In this document: in pieces, positions 42,313 through 51,813 of the stretch
Position numbering within the stretch: the stretch's first letter is position 1
Layout of the letters: the number at the start of each line of letters is the position of its first letter
NCBI RefSeq assembly: GCF_900100545.1
Contig: NZ_FNDP01000016.1
Location: 1-64,000, forward strand
Direction: 5' to 3'
DNA from: Pseudobutyrivibrio sp. 49
GTDB taxonomy: Bacteria; Bacillota; Clostridia; Lachnospirales; Lachnospiraceae
DNA: 64,000 bases
Made by a program: the position numbers and the translations under genes
Notes under the pieces: model-generated
Seen by the model: only the letters and a program-made list of their open reading frames with translations
The model's database searches: none
Told to the model about the DNA's origin: nothing

Positions 42313-43164
42313 TTAAACTGCGTGAAGATTCTTCATTGAAATATCAAGGATTGGTGCTGAGTGAGTAAGTGCACCACTTGAAACATAATCAACTCCGCTG
42401 TCGATGATGTTTGCGATATTCTCCCTTGTAACATTTCCAGAGCACTCGGTCTTTGCTCGACCATCTATTATTTTAACAGCTTCTTTCATTGTTGCAACAT
42501 CCATATTATCAAGCATGATAATATCTGCGCCTGCCTCCACTGCTTCCTTTACCTGCTCAAGAGTCTCTGTCTCAATCTCAATCTTGCGAACGAATGGCGC
42601 ATAAGCCTTTGCCATTTCGATAGCCTTTGTGATAGAGCCTGCTGCACCTATATGATTATCCTTAAGAAGAATTCCATCTGAAAGATTGTAACGATGATTC
42701 TGACCGCCACCACACTTTACTGCATACTTCTCAAATATTCTCATGTTAGGTGTTGTCTTTCTGGTATCAAGAAGAACTGTCTTGCTTCCCTTTAAAAGAG
42801 AGGCAACCTCATTTGTGTAAGTAGCAATACCGCTCATTCGCTGAAGATAGTTGAGAGCGACACGCTCACCAGAAAGGAGCACTCTAATGTCACCCTTTAC
42901 CTTAGCCATAAGCTGGCCCTTCTTTACCTCATCGCCATCCTTAACATACTTTTCTACAACAGTATTCTCATCAAGAATCTTAAATACTCTCTCATAAACA
43001 TCCATACCACAGATGATTCCATCCTGCTTACAGATAAGCTCTACCTCGCCTGGCTTTGCCTCTGGCATTACTGAGTTAGTACTAACATCCTCGCTGGAAA
43101 TATCTTCTCTGAGAGCCATTCTGATAAGCTCGTCCGCATTTAAAGTCATAGTAATATTGTTCAT
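42313..43164 (-). CDS. nadC: Nicotinate-nucleotide diphosphorylase (carboxylating), NadC
   Basis: A 283-residue quinolinate phosphoribosyltransferase with LICKQDGIICGM, SGIATYTNEVASLL, the R-rich active-site TRKTTPNMRIFEKYAVKCGGGQNHRYNLSDGILLKDNHI and the C-terminal VDYVSSGALTHSAP. It converts quinolinate and PRPP to NaMN. It follows nadB by one base, with AGGAGG before its ATG, and is the third step in this operon. Confidence 0.96.
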   Translation of the reverse strand: MNNITMTLNADELIRMALREDISSEDVSTNSVMPEAKPGEVELICKQDGIICGMDVYERVFKILDENTVVEKYVKDGDEVKKGQLMAKVKGDIRVLLSGERVALNYLQRMSGIATYTNEVASLLKGSKTVLLDTRKTTPNMRIFEKYAVKCGGGQNHRYNLSDGILLKDNHIGAAGSITKAIEMAKAYAPFVRKIEIETETLEQVKEAVEAGADIIMLDNMDVATMKEAVKIIDGRAKTECSGNVTRENIANIIDSGVDYVSSGALTHSAPILDISMKNLHAV

Positions 43165-43165
43165 T

Positions 43166-44473
43166 TTATATAGCCTCCTTCTTGGCTCTTAAAAATTCTT
43201 CTCTTTTAATTTCTCCCACTACCATTGCATGATAGTTTTCCATAATTGATGGAAGATCCTCGTATCCATCAACATTCACAAGATTATCAAAATCTTCTGT
43301 AGTTTTAAAGCTCTTCGTATTTACGATATCTGCTGCTGCACGCTTTGCAAAAACAAGACTCTCTAAAAGAGAATTGCTGGCAAGTCTGTTGCGTCCATGA
43401 ACGCCGTTACAGCTGGTCTCTCCAACCGCGTAAAGCTGTTCCATTGTAGTTTTGCTATCCTTATCTACATAGATACCACCCATGAAATAATGCTGGGCTG
43501 GAACTACAGGCACCCAGGTTTCAAGTGGATCATAGCCTGCCTGCTTGCAGCGTGCATATATATTAGGAAAATGATTTAAAATTTCTTCTCGTGGAATAGG
43601 TGAAAAATCCAGCCATACATGCTCAGTCCCGTCCTTTTCCATCTGAGCAAAAATAGCTTTACTTACCACATCTCTAGGCTGAAGCTCATCTGTAAAACGC
43701 TCTCCAGCTTTATTTCTAAGAACAGCGCCCTCACCTCTTACAGACTCTGAAATCAGGAAGCTTCTTCCACTCTGATTTGAATAAAGTGTTGTTGGGTGAA
43801 TCTGAACATAGTCACAATTCTCCAGCTTAACATTGTGATACATGGCAAGTGCCAGTGCATCTCCTGATATATGGCGATAGTTTGTGGAATGTGGATACAC
43901 GCCGCCAAGGCCACCACAGGCAAGCACTGTCACATCTCCCTGAATTGCTCTTGTCTTTCCATCCATATCTGCCACAACGATTCCATAGCACACATTGTCC
44001 TTACATACCCAGTCGACCATTGTAGTATGCGCCATAAGAGTAATGTTATCGCGCTCCTGTGCTCTGGCTAAAAGTTTGCTGGTAATCTCTCGTCCAGTAA
44101 CATCTTCGTGGAAAAGAATTCGATTATTTGAATGGGCTCCTTCCTTCGTAAATACGAATTCACCATTTCTCTTTTCAAATTCTACTCCATACCCCTCCAG
44201 GTCTTTGATAATATCCTGGGAGCTTCTAATCATAATCTCTACAGACTCTACTCTGTTCTCATAATGACCTGCACGCATGGTGTCTTCAAAGTATGCCTCA
44301 TAATCGTCCTCATCTCTGAGCATACAAATACCACCCTGGGCTAAGAAGCTGTCACAGCCATCCAAAGCATCCTTTGAGATTACAAGTATTTTCTTTTCTC
44401 TAGGTAAGCTTAGTGCACAGAAAAGTCCTGCCACACCGCTACCAACTATAATTACATCATATCTCTTATCCAT
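43166..44473 (-). CDS. nadB: L-aspartate oxidase NadB (short form)
   Basis: A 435-residue FAD protein of the succinate dehydrogenase/fumarate reductase family: dinucleotide motif GSGVAGLFCAL near the N-terminus, SFLAQGGICML, DVTGREITSKL, the catalytic region EFVQIHPTT-like DYVQIHPTTLYSNQ, and GGIYVDKDSKT. It makes iminoaspartate for NadA. It ends before the C-terminal helical domain of the roughly 540-residue enteric enzyme; short forms are frequent in Clostridia. It lies between nadA and nadC, 15 bp after nadA. Confidence 0.94.
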   Translation of the reverse strand: MDKRYDVIIVGSGVAGLFCALSLPREKKILVISKDALDGCDSFLAQGGICMLRDEDDYEAYFEDTMRAGHYENRVESVEIMIRSSQDIIKDLEGYGVEFEKRNGEFVFTKEGAHSNNRILFHEDVTGREITSKLLARAQERDNITLMAHTTMVDWVCKDNVCYGIVVADMDGKTRAIQGDVTVLACGGLGGVYPHSTNYRHISGDALALAMYHNVKLENCDYVQIHPTTLYSNQSGRSFLISESVRGEGAVLRNKAGERFTDELQPRDVVSKAIFAQMEKDGTEHVWLDFSPIPREEILNHFPNIYARCKQAGYDPLETWVPVVPAQHYFMGGIYVDKDSKTTMEQLYAVGETSCNGVHGRNRLASNSLLESLVFAKRAAADIVNTKSFKTTEDFDNLVNVDGYEDLPSIMENYHAMVVGEIKREEFLRAKKEAI

Positions 44474-44488
44474 AGTTATCTATATCCC

Positions 44489-45394
44489 CTACTGCGCTAA
44501 TTCAAGCATACGATGTAATGGCTTCAACGCCATCACCTTCTTCTCTTCACTTACTTCCACCACCCCAGTACCGTCACGGAGGCAATCGCGCACCTTCTCA
44601 AGAGTAACCTTCTTCATATTTGGACAAATCTGTACCGAACCAGCTGCATAGAAAGTCTTATCTGGATTCTTCTGCTTAAGCTGATAAAGAACACCAAGCT
44701 CTGTAGAAATAATGAATTCCTTCTTATCAGACTTTGTAGCATAGTCGATTATTCCAGAAGTACTTCCGATGTAATCTGCATACTCAAGTACATCAAGAGT
44801 ACATTCTGGATGGATAAGCACCTCTGCCTCAGGATGAGCCTCCTTGGCACGTTTTACCATGTCAGCTGTTACATTCTTGTGTACATGACAGTAGCCATCG
44901 TTGAAAATGAAGTTCTTTTCAGGAACCTTTGTAGAAATATATCTTCCAAGATTTTCATCTGGGATGAAGAAGATGTTCTTATTTGGAAGAGACTTTACAA
45001 TCTTCATGGCATTTGCGCTTGTAACACATACATCAGAGTGCATCTTAAGCTCTGCTGTAGAATTGATGTAGCAAACCACTGCAACATCCTCGTACTCTCT
45101 TCTAACTTCCTCAATACGCTCAATCTCAGCCATATGAGCCATTGGGCAATCGGCCTTTTCATCAGGCATAAGAACAGTCTTGTCAGGATTGAGAATCTTT
45201 GCAGACTCTCCCATAAATTTTACTCCTGCAAAAACAATTGTCTTTTCCTTTAAACCAACAGCCACCTTTGCCAGATAGTAGCTGTCGCCAATATAGTCTG
45301 CGATAGCCTGCACTTCGTCATTCACATAGTAATGTGCAAGGATTACCGCATCCTTCTCTTTCTTCAGCTTTTCTATTTCTTCCACCAGCGTCAT
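44489..45394 (-). CDS. nadA: Quinolinate synthase NadA
   Basis: A 301-residue iron-sulfur enzyme. The three cysteines that bind the 4Fe-4S cluster sit in VVCYINSTAELK, HPECTLDVLEYAD and SVQICPNMKKVTLE. Other marks are LAHYYVNDEVQAIADYIGDSYYLA and GVKFMGESAKILNPDK. It condenses iminoaspartate with dihydroxyacetone phosphate to quinolinate. First gene of the operon, with AGGAGAATAATT upstream. Confidence 0.96.
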   Translation of the reverse strand: MTLVEEIEKLKKEKDAVILAHYYVNDEVQAIADYIGDSYYLAKVAVGLKEKTIVFAGVKFMGESAKILNPDKTVLMPDEKADCPMAHMAEIERIEEVRREYEDVAVVCYINSTAELKMHSDVCVTSANAMKIVKSLPNKNIFFIPDENLGRYISTKVPEKNFIFNDGYCHVHKNVTADMVKRAKEAHPEAEVLIHPECTLDVLEYADYIGSTSGIIDYATKSDKKEFIISTELGVLYQLKQKNPDKTFYAAGSVQICPNMKKVTLEKVRDCLRDGTGVVEVSEEKKVMALKPLHRMLELAQ

Positions 45395-45443
45395 AAATTA
45401 TTCTCCTTTTACTCGACTTTCCTAGTAGTGTCATTTAACAGAA

Positions 45444-45472
45444 ACTATAACACATGTAAAGTCTACTGACAA
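45444..45472 (-). promoter_or_regulatory. nadA operon promoter, candidate NiaR site
   Basis: Minus strand TTGTCA (45472-45467), 17-bp spacer, TATAGT (45449-45444). An ACTG/CAGT inverted repeat overlaps the -35 (about 45465-45478). That NiaR binds here is inferred from gene content, not shown. Confidence 0.6.
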
Positions 45473-45509
45473 GACAGTTGTAAAAACAGTGAAAACAATT
45501 GTCCTTGAG

Positions 45510-45537
45510 TGGACTTTTCCCTTAGAATATGTATAAT
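45510..45537 (+). promoter_or_regulatory. Possible promoter of the acyltransferase gene
   Basis: TGGACT (45510-45515), 16-bp spacer, TATAAT (45532-45537), about 45 bp before the ATG at 45582. Confidence 0.45.
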
Positions 45538-45581
45538 TATGTATTTGCTAATAATAAGTTTTTAACCGTTAGGAGAATTTT

Positions 45582-46730
45582 ATGAATAATAAGAGCTCAA
45601 GAGCTTCAAACATAGAACTTCTGCGCATTGTAGCAATGTTTATGATTATCAGCTATCACATCATTCTTCATTGCGTAAACGTCCAGCTGGTAAATGTCAC
45701 TTCAATAGAAAAGCTGCAGAATGGATGGTTCAACAATCCTCTGTTTTATAAACAGCTTTTGGCGCTGGCACTTATGATGCCCTTTGGACTTGTAGGTAAT
45801 GCACTTTTCATTATGATTTCTGGATATTTCCTCACTGATAGAGAAATCGACATGCTAAAGATATCTAAGAAATTGCTGTCACAGCTTTTATTCGCAGCTG
45901 TCACCTTGGTACTTGCCTCATCCTTATTTATTTGGAAGTACACACAGATAGATGTAAATGAAAATCTTTTCAGCTACATAAGAATTCAGTATTTCAACAA
46001 AATGTCCTGGTTCGTGGGATACTATTTCATCATCATGCTACTGGCATTTTGCTTTTTGAATAAGTTCCTTGCCAGTCTTGATAGAAAGAAGTATTTAGGC
46101 TTCCTATTTACAATCCTTGCTATCTCTCAGCTCAGCTGGTCTGGTTCACTTTTAGATGATTTAGCAAAGGGACTTCGCACTGTTGTAATCGGAATTTTCC
46201 TTTACGCCTTAGGAGGCTACATCAAGAAATACAATCCTTTCGATAAGGTTCGTGGATACATTTTCTTCCTGGTTGTCATCCTTACTAACGTGCTTATTGG
46301 TATTTCGTATCACAACACTGTTATTGGAAAGATTCAGTCCTACTATTACAATCAGACTACCACAACTGTTCAGGTTACCGATTTTACCCAGTCTATTCCT
46401 AAGTTCGATAACTACAGTATTGTTGTTGTCATCATTGGTGTATGCATCTTCGAGCTCTTCAGAAGAATCAATCTTCCTGAGCTTCGCATCATCAACACCT
46501 TAGCAAAAGCTACCTTTATGATTTATCTTCTCCACGATAACGGTTTTGCCTACAGTATCTGGCAGACTCAGGATTGGATAACACTTCTTTACAATGATTT
46601 CTGGGGCTTTGCCTTAAAGCTCTTTATTTGGACAGCAAGTGTGTTCGGCATCGGACTTGTAGCTTACTGGATATTTGTTTTACTTTCATATGTAATAAAG
46701 AAATCAAAATGGTTATATATTAAAGAATAA
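45582..46730 (+). CDS. Acyltransferase 3 family integral membrane protein
   Basis: A 382-residue membrane protein with about ten hydrophobic segments. It opens RASNIELLRIVAMFMIISYHIILH, the N-terminal signature of acyltransferase-3/OatA-type enzymes, with a likely catalytic His in YHIILH. Such proteins transfer acetyl or other acyl groups to surface sugars or peptidoglycan. It stands alone, with its own promoter and a strong terminator, and no polysaccharide genes adjoin it, so the acceptor is unknown. GTTAGGAGA precedes the start. Confidence 0.88.
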   Translation: MNNKSSRASNIELLRIVAMFMIISYHIILHCVNVQLVNVTSIEKLQNGWFNNPLFYKQLLALALMMPFGLVGNALFIMISGYFLTDREIDMLKISKKLLSQLLFAAVTLVLASSLFIWKYTQIDVNENLFSYIRIQYFNKMSWFVGYYFIIMLLAFCFLNKFLASLDRKKYLGFLFTILAISQLSWSGSLLDDLAKGLRTVVIGIFLYALGGYIKKYNPFDKVRGYIFFLVVILTNVLIGISYHNTVIGKIQSYYYNQTTTTVQVTDFTQSIPKFDNYSIVVVIIGVCIFELFRRINLPELRIINTLAKATFMIYLLHDNGFAYSIWQTQDWITLLYNDFWGFALKLFIWTASVFGIGLVAYWIFVLLSYVIKKSKWLYIKE

Positions 46731-46734
46731 TGAC

Positions 46735-46776
46735 AAGAGGAACTCATAACACAGATTGAGTTCCTCTTTCTTTTTT
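46735..46776 (+). terminator. Rho-independent terminator
   Basis: AAGAGGAACTCA (46735-46746) pairs perfectly with TGAGTTCCTCTT (46757-46768), followed by TCTTTTTT. Confidence 0.9.
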
Positions 46777-46879
46777 AATATAAAGACGTATCACCTTAGT
46801 AAACCAATAGTTTCCATCCATCAACCAAATGGATATGTGTCAATTGTGTGAAAACACTATGCAGCATTATTTTACCATG

Positions 46880-46908
46880 TTAATATTGCTGCTTGTGTGC
46901 GTTATATA
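46880..46908 (+). promoter_or_regulatory. Probable promoter of the chemoreceptor-cheW operon
   Basis: TTAATA (46880-46885), 17-bp spacer, TATATA (46903-46908). No sigma-28 motif (TAAA/GCCGATAA) was seen. The region 46770-46973 otherwise holds no gene. Confidence 0.4.
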
Positions 46909-46973
46909 ACATTTTTATATATCACATTGTTGTAATTTGTTAACGTGTTTATTTGTTCGTGGAGGACATCAAA

Positions 46974-48971
46974 ATGAAAAAAACAAGAAATTTGAAGGGT
47001 AGCGTAAAAGCGAAACTCATTTCTATCATGCTTTTGATAGCTATCATCCCTTTAATGGTAGCAGTTAGCATTAGTTATGTTAGCTCAACTAACAATGCAA
47101 AAGAAGTTGCAAAGCAGAATTTGGATTGGCAAGCTAAGTACATCGAGTCTGAAGTAGACAAGATTTTTACAAAATGTGCAACTGCACTTGGAAGCTTTGC
47201 TTCATCACCAGAAACAATCGCTTTCTTAAAGGGTGAAATCACTGACCCAACAGTTGTAAAAAACTCAATTAAAACAATCAACGAGTCTTTCGGTGATGAT
47301 AACACAATTGTTATGTCAAACGCAAATGGTGACATGGTTTTACGTAGTGATGACGGTGCTTTAAAGAACATTGCGGAAAGAGATTATTTCCAGAACGCTA
47401 TGCAAGGTTCTACTTATGTATCAAATGTATTCGTAAGCTCAGTTACAAACACAAGAAACATCTGTGTTGCTGTACCTATTCATGATAACACTTCCGATGC
47501 AATTATCGGTGTTGTACATAAGACATTAAATCCAGATGATATTCATACATTATTAGCTGCTGAAGCTGATGAGGCTTTCCTTGTTGATAAGGAAGCTACT
47601 ATGGTTGCTCACTCAGATTTTGAAATTGCAGCTACAGATGAACCACAGAACTTTGCTTCATCACCATATATGACTTCAGAAGATGAGACTGGTTTCTATA
47701 TTAGTACATCTAAGGGGTATCCTGTATATGTTAGCTATGTAAAAAATGCAACTTCTGGTTATGTAATTTGTACTGGCCAGGCTGAAAGTGACATTATTCA
47801 GACTGCTAGAGATGGTGCACGCTTCATTGTCTTAATTGGAGTAGGTTTAGTTTTTGCTGCATTTATCATTTCTATTGCTATTGCAACTGTCTTTACAAAG
47901 ATAATTGTTGAAGTAAATACAATCTTATCTGCATTAGCTAATGGTGAATTTAAAAAGACAAATAAATATACAAATCGTAGAGATGAGTTTGGCCAGATGA
48001 TTAATAATGCTAACTCTCTTATTGATAAGCTTTCAGTCATCGTTGGTCATATTAAGAGTTCTACTGCTACAGTTGGTGAGTCTTCTGATGAATTATCAGA
48101 GATGGCAAACCAGATTGCTTCTACTTCTGAGTCAGTTGCAGAGGCAGTACAGCAGATCGCTAGTGGTGCCATCGAACAGGCTGAGGAAATCCAGTCAGCT
48201 GCTGATAGCACAACAAAGATTACAGAAGCAGTAGATAACGTACAGTCTGCTACTACAGATATGTCAAACCTTGCAAACCGTATGAAGTCTGCATCAGAGG
48301 CATCAAGCAACTCTCTTGCAACACTTCAGAATACAAGTTCAGAAATGACAGCTCAGATTGAAGAAATTTCTTCAAAGATTTCTTCAACTCAGAACGCCGT
48401 TGCAAATATTAACGAGCGTGTAGAGGGAATCTCTGGTATCGCTGCTCAGACAAACCTTCTTTCTCTTAATGCTTCTATTGAGGCTGCAAGAGCTGGTGAG
48501 GCTGGTAAGGGATTTGCTGTTGTTGCTGAGGAAATCAGAAAGCTTGCAGATGATTCAGAAAGCCTTGCTTCTGAAATCAGAGTATTAATGGATCAGCTTT
48601 TAGCTGAAGCTGAACAGGCAGTAACTGCTGCATCACAGGTTATGAATGGAAATGAAAACCAGCAGAAGGCTCTTAGCGAAACACTTTTCGCTGTAGAGGG
48701 TATGCTTACTGATATTCAGGAGACAGTTTCAAGTGTTTCTAAGATTTCAAACGCTGCTAACACATGCGTATCTTCAAACACAGTAGTTGCAAATGCTATG
48801 TCTTCACTTTCTGCTATCTCAGAAGAGAATGCAGCTTCATCAGAGACAACTGGTGCTTCTGTTGAAGAGCTTTCAGCAACAGTTACTAACCTTGCTGATT
48901 CTGCTACAAGCCTTAAGGAAATCGCTGAACAGTTAAATGAAGAAATGAAGTTCTTCAAATCAGAGTTATAA
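46974..48971 (+). CDS. Methyl-accepting chemotaxis protein
   Basis: A 665-residue chemoreceptor: membrane segment about 18-40, a double-Cache extracellular domain (about 45-275), membrane segment about 285-305, HAMP, then the signalling helical hairpin with tip motif [31 protein letters not shown]. Start at 46974 has TGGAGG upstream. Codon use leans to GCT, ACA, TCT and GTT, unlike its neighbours, suggesting high expression. It is followed 16 bp later by cheW, so the receptor and its adaptor are made together. Confidence 0.93.
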   Translation: MKKTRNLKGSVKAKLISIMLLIAIIPLMVAVSISYVSSTNNAKEVAKQNLDWQAKYIESEVDKIFTKCATALGSFASSPETIAFLKGEITDPTVVKNSIKTINESFGDDNTIVMSNANGDMVLRSDDGALKNIAERDYFQNAMQGSTYVSNVFVSSVTNTRNICVAVPIHDNTSDAIIGVVHKTLNPDDIHTLLAAEADEAFLVDKEATMVAHSDFEIAATDEPQNFASSPYMTSEDETGFYISTSKGYPVYVSYVKNATSGYVICTGQAESDIIQTARDGARFIVLIGVGLVFAAFIISIAIATVFTKIIVEVNTILSALANGEFKKTNKYTNRRDEFGQMINNANSLIDKLSVIVGHIKSSTATVGESSDELSEMANQIASTSESVAEAVQQIASGAIEQAEEIQSAADSTTKITEAVDNVQSATTDMSNLANRMKSASEASSNSLATLQNTSSEMTAQIEEISSKISSTQNAVANINERVEGISGIAAQTNLLSLNASIEAARAGEAGKGFAVVAEEIRKLADDSESLASEIRVLMDQLLAEAEQAVTAASQVMNGNENQQKALSETLFAVEGMLTDIQETVSSVSKISNAANTCVSSNTVVANAMSSLSAISEENAASSETTGASVEELSATVTNLADSATSLKEIAEQLNEEMKFFKSEL

Positions 48972-48987
48972 TATTTGGAGGATTGAA

Positions 48988-49470
48988 ATGTCTAGTTTAA
49001 TTGTTAAAGATAATAAAAGTATAGAAGAAAAGCAGTATATCGTTTTCACTGTAGAAAATAAGGTCTATGGCATTGATATCATGAATATAAGCACTATCAT
49101 CATGATGCCAGAGATTACAGAAATGCCACTTAGTGCTGACTATATAAGAGGAATCATTAATCTTAGAGGTCACATCATTCCTATTATCAGCATGCACAAA
49201 AGAATGAATTTTGGCGAGGAAACAGTTACTAAGGATACTCGTGTTATTGTTTTCAATGTTGATGAGGAAAACCAGGTAGGAATAATCGTTGACACTGTAA
49301 GAGAAGTTACCGTTATTTCCAGCGAAGAAATTGAAGAGCCTTCTCCATTCGTAAATGTAAATGATACATTTATTTCAGGCGTCGGCAAGAAAAAGGACAA
49401 TCTTGTCTCAATTATCGATATAAATGCTTTAGTTGATACAGAAATTGTTTTAGAAGAAAAGATTGCATAA
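48988..49470 (+). CDS. cheW: Chemotaxis adaptor protein CheW
   Basis: A 160-residue single CheW domain: EKQYIVFTVENKVYGIDIMNIS, then MPEITEMPLSADYIRGIINLRGHIIPIISMHKRM, the receptor- and CheA-contact motif. It bridges the preceding chemoreceptor to CheA. The two genes are an operon, GGAGG before the start. The rest of the chemotaxis set must lie elsewhere. Confidence 0.95.
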   Translation: MSSLIVKDNKSIEEKQYIVFTVENKVYGIDIMNISTIIMMPEITEMPLSADYIRGIINLRGHIIPIISMHKRMNFGEETVTKDTRVIVFNVDEENQVGIIVDTVREVTVISSEEIEEPSPFVNVNDTFISGVGKKKDNLVSIIDINALVDTEIVLEEKIA

Positions 49471-49475
49471 AAAAT

Positions 49476-49515
49476 GAGCTCCACCGCTTGCTTACGGTTG
49501 GAGCTCTTTTCTTTA
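49476..49515. terminator. Bidirectional terminator between cheW and the TSCPD gene
   Basis: GAGCTCCA (49476-49483) plus CCG pairs with CGG plus TGGAGCTC, the latter ending at 49506, with one bulge. T runs on the plus side and A runs before it fit termination in both directions; genes converge here. Confidence 0.8.
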
Positions 49516-49764
49516 TTTTGCTAATGCTTCTTCGATTCCCTTTGCTAACTGATCTGCACAGCTTGTGCCCTTCATGCCGCATATGTTTCCTTTTAATACT
49601 TCTACTGTGTGAGCTGCATCAGCTCCTTCTAAGAGCTTGCCGATAGCCTTTGTATTACCATCACAACCACCAGTAAATTTTACGTTGTGAAGCTTTCCAT
49701 CCTCTATCTCAAAATCAATCTTACGAGCACATACGCCCTTTGGGATGTAAGTATACTTTTCCAT
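49513..49764 (-). CDS. Small TSCPD-domain protein (TIGR03905 family)
   Basis: An 83-residue protein with the TSCPD-domain pattern: KYTYIPKGVCARKIDFEIEDGKLHNVKFTGGCDGNTKAIGKLLEG, then NICGMKGTSCADQLA. Four cysteines at about 12, 34, 62 and 69 are likely metal ligands. Related domains occur at the C-terminus of B12-dependent ribonucleotide reductase. The stand-alone form is common in Firmicutes and its role is not established. Confidence 0.88.
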   Translation of the reverse strand: MEKYTYIPKGVCARKIDFEIEDGKLHNVKFTGGCDGNTKAIGKLLEGADAAHTVEVLKGNICGMKGTSCADQLAKGIEEALAK

Positions 49765-49778
49765 TAAAATAACTCCTT

Positions 49779-50513
49779 TTACTTATCTATAGAATTTAAC
49801 AAATCAAGATTTTTAACTTCTGTTTCTGTGAAGGTCTTCTCAGAGAAATCTGCTGGCATAACTGATGGGCTATACCAAACCTGCCCCATAAAATAATTCA
49901 TAAGATTTGCATCTCTGAAAGAATATCCATGGCGAGCATACATTTCATTTTTGATGATATGAATAACATCCTTTGGAATGCCTTCAAAATCTGAAGCTGA
50001 ATAAACCTTATTGCTTGTATCAAACAAATATGTAGCAAAGCGTGCGTTGCCAGACACACCTCTGCTCTGCCAATAGCTTTCAACTGGTGGCCAGTATGAT
50101 GTCTCCTCTAAATAGTGAGAACGTTCTGATACTGCTGCATCTATTTCTTCCTGTGACCAGTTTGCTACAGCCGAAGCGTACTCACCTGGGTCAACTACCT
50201 CGATTACCACATCACCATAATCAGTGGCTGGTTCTTCAAGAGAATCCCCTGCAGAAATATCCTCAGAGCCCTCTGCTGACTGTTCCTTAACAGGAGTAGC
50301 TGCATGCTCCTCGCTAACTGCTAAAGTCTTCTTTTCATGATTGAGTACACTGAATGTGATAACGCCTGCTAATATACCAACTGCTAAAGCTATGCACCCC
50401 TCAACAAGCCATCTTTTCACATTTGGGTTGTCATCGAGAAAGTCTTTTATATCATCAACCCTGTCCAAAATCCAATCTCTGCAATCCAATAATCTCTCTT
50501 TTACTTCTTCCAT
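49779..50513 (-). CDS. Membrane-anchored YARHG-domain protein
   Basis: A 244-residue protein. Cytoplasmic N-terminus (1-about 34), one membrane segment (about 37-57), an extracytoplasmic acidic linker, then a C-terminal YARHG domain (MYARHGYSFRDANLMNYFMGQVWYSP). YARHG domains are thought to act at the cell surface in wall or peptidoglycan-linked proteins; no catalytic role is known. It is 14 bp upstream of the TSCPD gene and may be cotranscribed. Confidence 0.85.
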   Translation of the reverse strand: MEEVKERLLDCRDWILDRVDDIKDFLDDNPNVKRWLVEGCIALAVGILAGVITFSVLNHEKKTLAVSEEHAATPVKEQSAEGSEDISAGDSLEEPATDYGDVVIEVVDPGEYASAVANWSQEEIDAAVSERSHYLEETSYWPPVESYWQSRGVSGNARFATYLFDTSNKVYSASDFEGIPKDVIHIIKNEMYARHGYSFRDANLMNYFMGQVWYSPSVMPADFSEKTFTETEVKNLDLLNSIDK

Positions 50514-50609
50514 AATTCTTCCCTTTTTTGTTTTAATCCGTTACATTTTGTAACCATTTCAGATTATAACATACTTTTATCTCATTCTGTAAAAATTATT
50601 ACGCTTTTA

Positions 50610-51755
50610 TTACATTGTCTGTTCAATAGCACTTCTGGTAGCCTGTACTGAGCCCTGAGCCATCTGTTTGCTACCGCCACCCTTGGCTCCAAGAAGCTCT
50701 CGAAGCCCTGCTGCAATAGCACCACAATCCCTTGTCTTACTTCCGATAACAAAGCTGTAACCTTCCTCGTCATCTCCTGAGAAGATAGCGCACAGTCCGT
50801 CATGTCTTACTACCAAGGCATTCACACCCTCACGCATTGTCTTCGCATCCAAATCCTCCGTGAAGATTGTCACATCAGAAAGCTCTGATGGATATTTTGC
50901 TATCTGATTCATAAGAATATCCGCTTTAATCTGGGATATTTTATATTTCAGCTGCTTGTTCTCTTCCATGATTCCGGAGATTCTATTTGGCAAATCCTCC
51001 TCTGGACAGTTAAGCTGCTGATATGATTTTGCCAGCAAATCCATACGGCGATTATAGTCATTAAGTGCTCTAAGGCCACAAAGGATATATACTCTGGTGC
51101 CACCCTTGTATTTACCGAATGATACCACCTTGAGCATTCCCACCTGACCGGTAGTCTTCACATGAGGCGCACAGCAGGCACAGATATCTACACCCTCGAT
51201 TTCCACAAGACGAACTGCTCCCTCAATCTCTTTTTTACTGCGATAATCCGTAACCGCAAGAGTAGCCTCATCAGGGAAATATGCTTTCACTGACACATCC
51301 TTTGCAATAATCTCATTTCCGGTTCTCTCTATGAGACGAACCTGCTCATCGCTCAACTCAATATTCAAATCCAGTGTTACTGTATTGTCACTAAGGTGAA
51401 AACCAACATTATCTGCCCCATAAAGCTTATGTACCAATCCCGTAAAAATATGCTCACCTGTATGCTGCTGCATATTTCCAAAACGATGTGCCCAATCTAT
51501 GGTTCCAACTACCTTTTGACCTACTTCAATAGGCTTATCGCACAAGTGATAAATTACATCATCCTCTATTTGAACATCAGTTACACTTACCTGGCCAAGG
51601 ATACCTATATCGCTTGTCTGGCCCCCCTGTTCTGGGAAAAACAAAGTCTGATCCAAAACAATCTTATAACCATTCTCAGCTTCCTCACAGGAAACCACCT
51701 CTGCAGTAAATTCAGTTGCAAAAGAATCGTCGTCGTATAAAGCTATTGTTTTCAT
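50610..51755 (-). CDS. AlaX-type alanyl-tRNA editing protein with DHHA1 domain
   Basis: A 381-residue AlaX-II/III-like protein. The zinc-binding motif HTGEHIF (HxxxH) and CACCAPHVKT (CxxxH) form the editing site for Ser/Gly-tRNA-Ala. A DHHA1-type C-terminal domain follows, ending in the Gly-rich ELLGAKGGGSKQMAQGSV. It clears mischarged alanyl-tRNA. It overlaps no neighbour and stands alone; AGGAGAAG lies upstream of the ATG. Confidence 0.9.
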   Translation of the reverse strand: MKTIALYDDDSFATEFTAEVVSCEEAENGYKIVLDQTLFFPEQGGQTSDIGILGQVSVTDVQIEDDVIYHLCDKPIEVGQKVVGTIDWAHRFGNMQQHTGEHIFTGLVHKLYGADNVGFHLSDNTVTLDLNIELSDEQVRLIERTGNEIIAKDVSVKAYFPDEATLAVTDYRSKKEIEGAVRLVEIEGVDICACCAPHVKTTGQVGMLKVVSFGKYKGGTRVYILCGLRALNDYNRRMDLLAKSYQQLNCPEEDLPNRISGIMEENKQLKYKISQIKADILMNQIAKYPSELSDVTIFTEDLDAKTMREGVNALVVRHDGLCAIFSGDDEEGYSFVIGSKTRDCGAIAAGLRELLGAKGGGSKQMAQGSVQATRSAIEQTM

Positions 51756-51777
51756 CCGATCTTCTCCTATATAAATT

Positions 51778-51809
51778 CAGGGCTTCTGCCTCTCAGCAAA
51801 AAGCCCCTG
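51778..51809 (-). terminator. Weak hairpin after the asparaginase gene
   Basis: CAGGGCTT pairs with AAGCCCCTG with one bulge. On the minus strand it lies five bases after the asparaginase stop but has no T run, so termination is uncertain. Confidence 0.35.
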
Positions 51810-51813
51810 TGCT

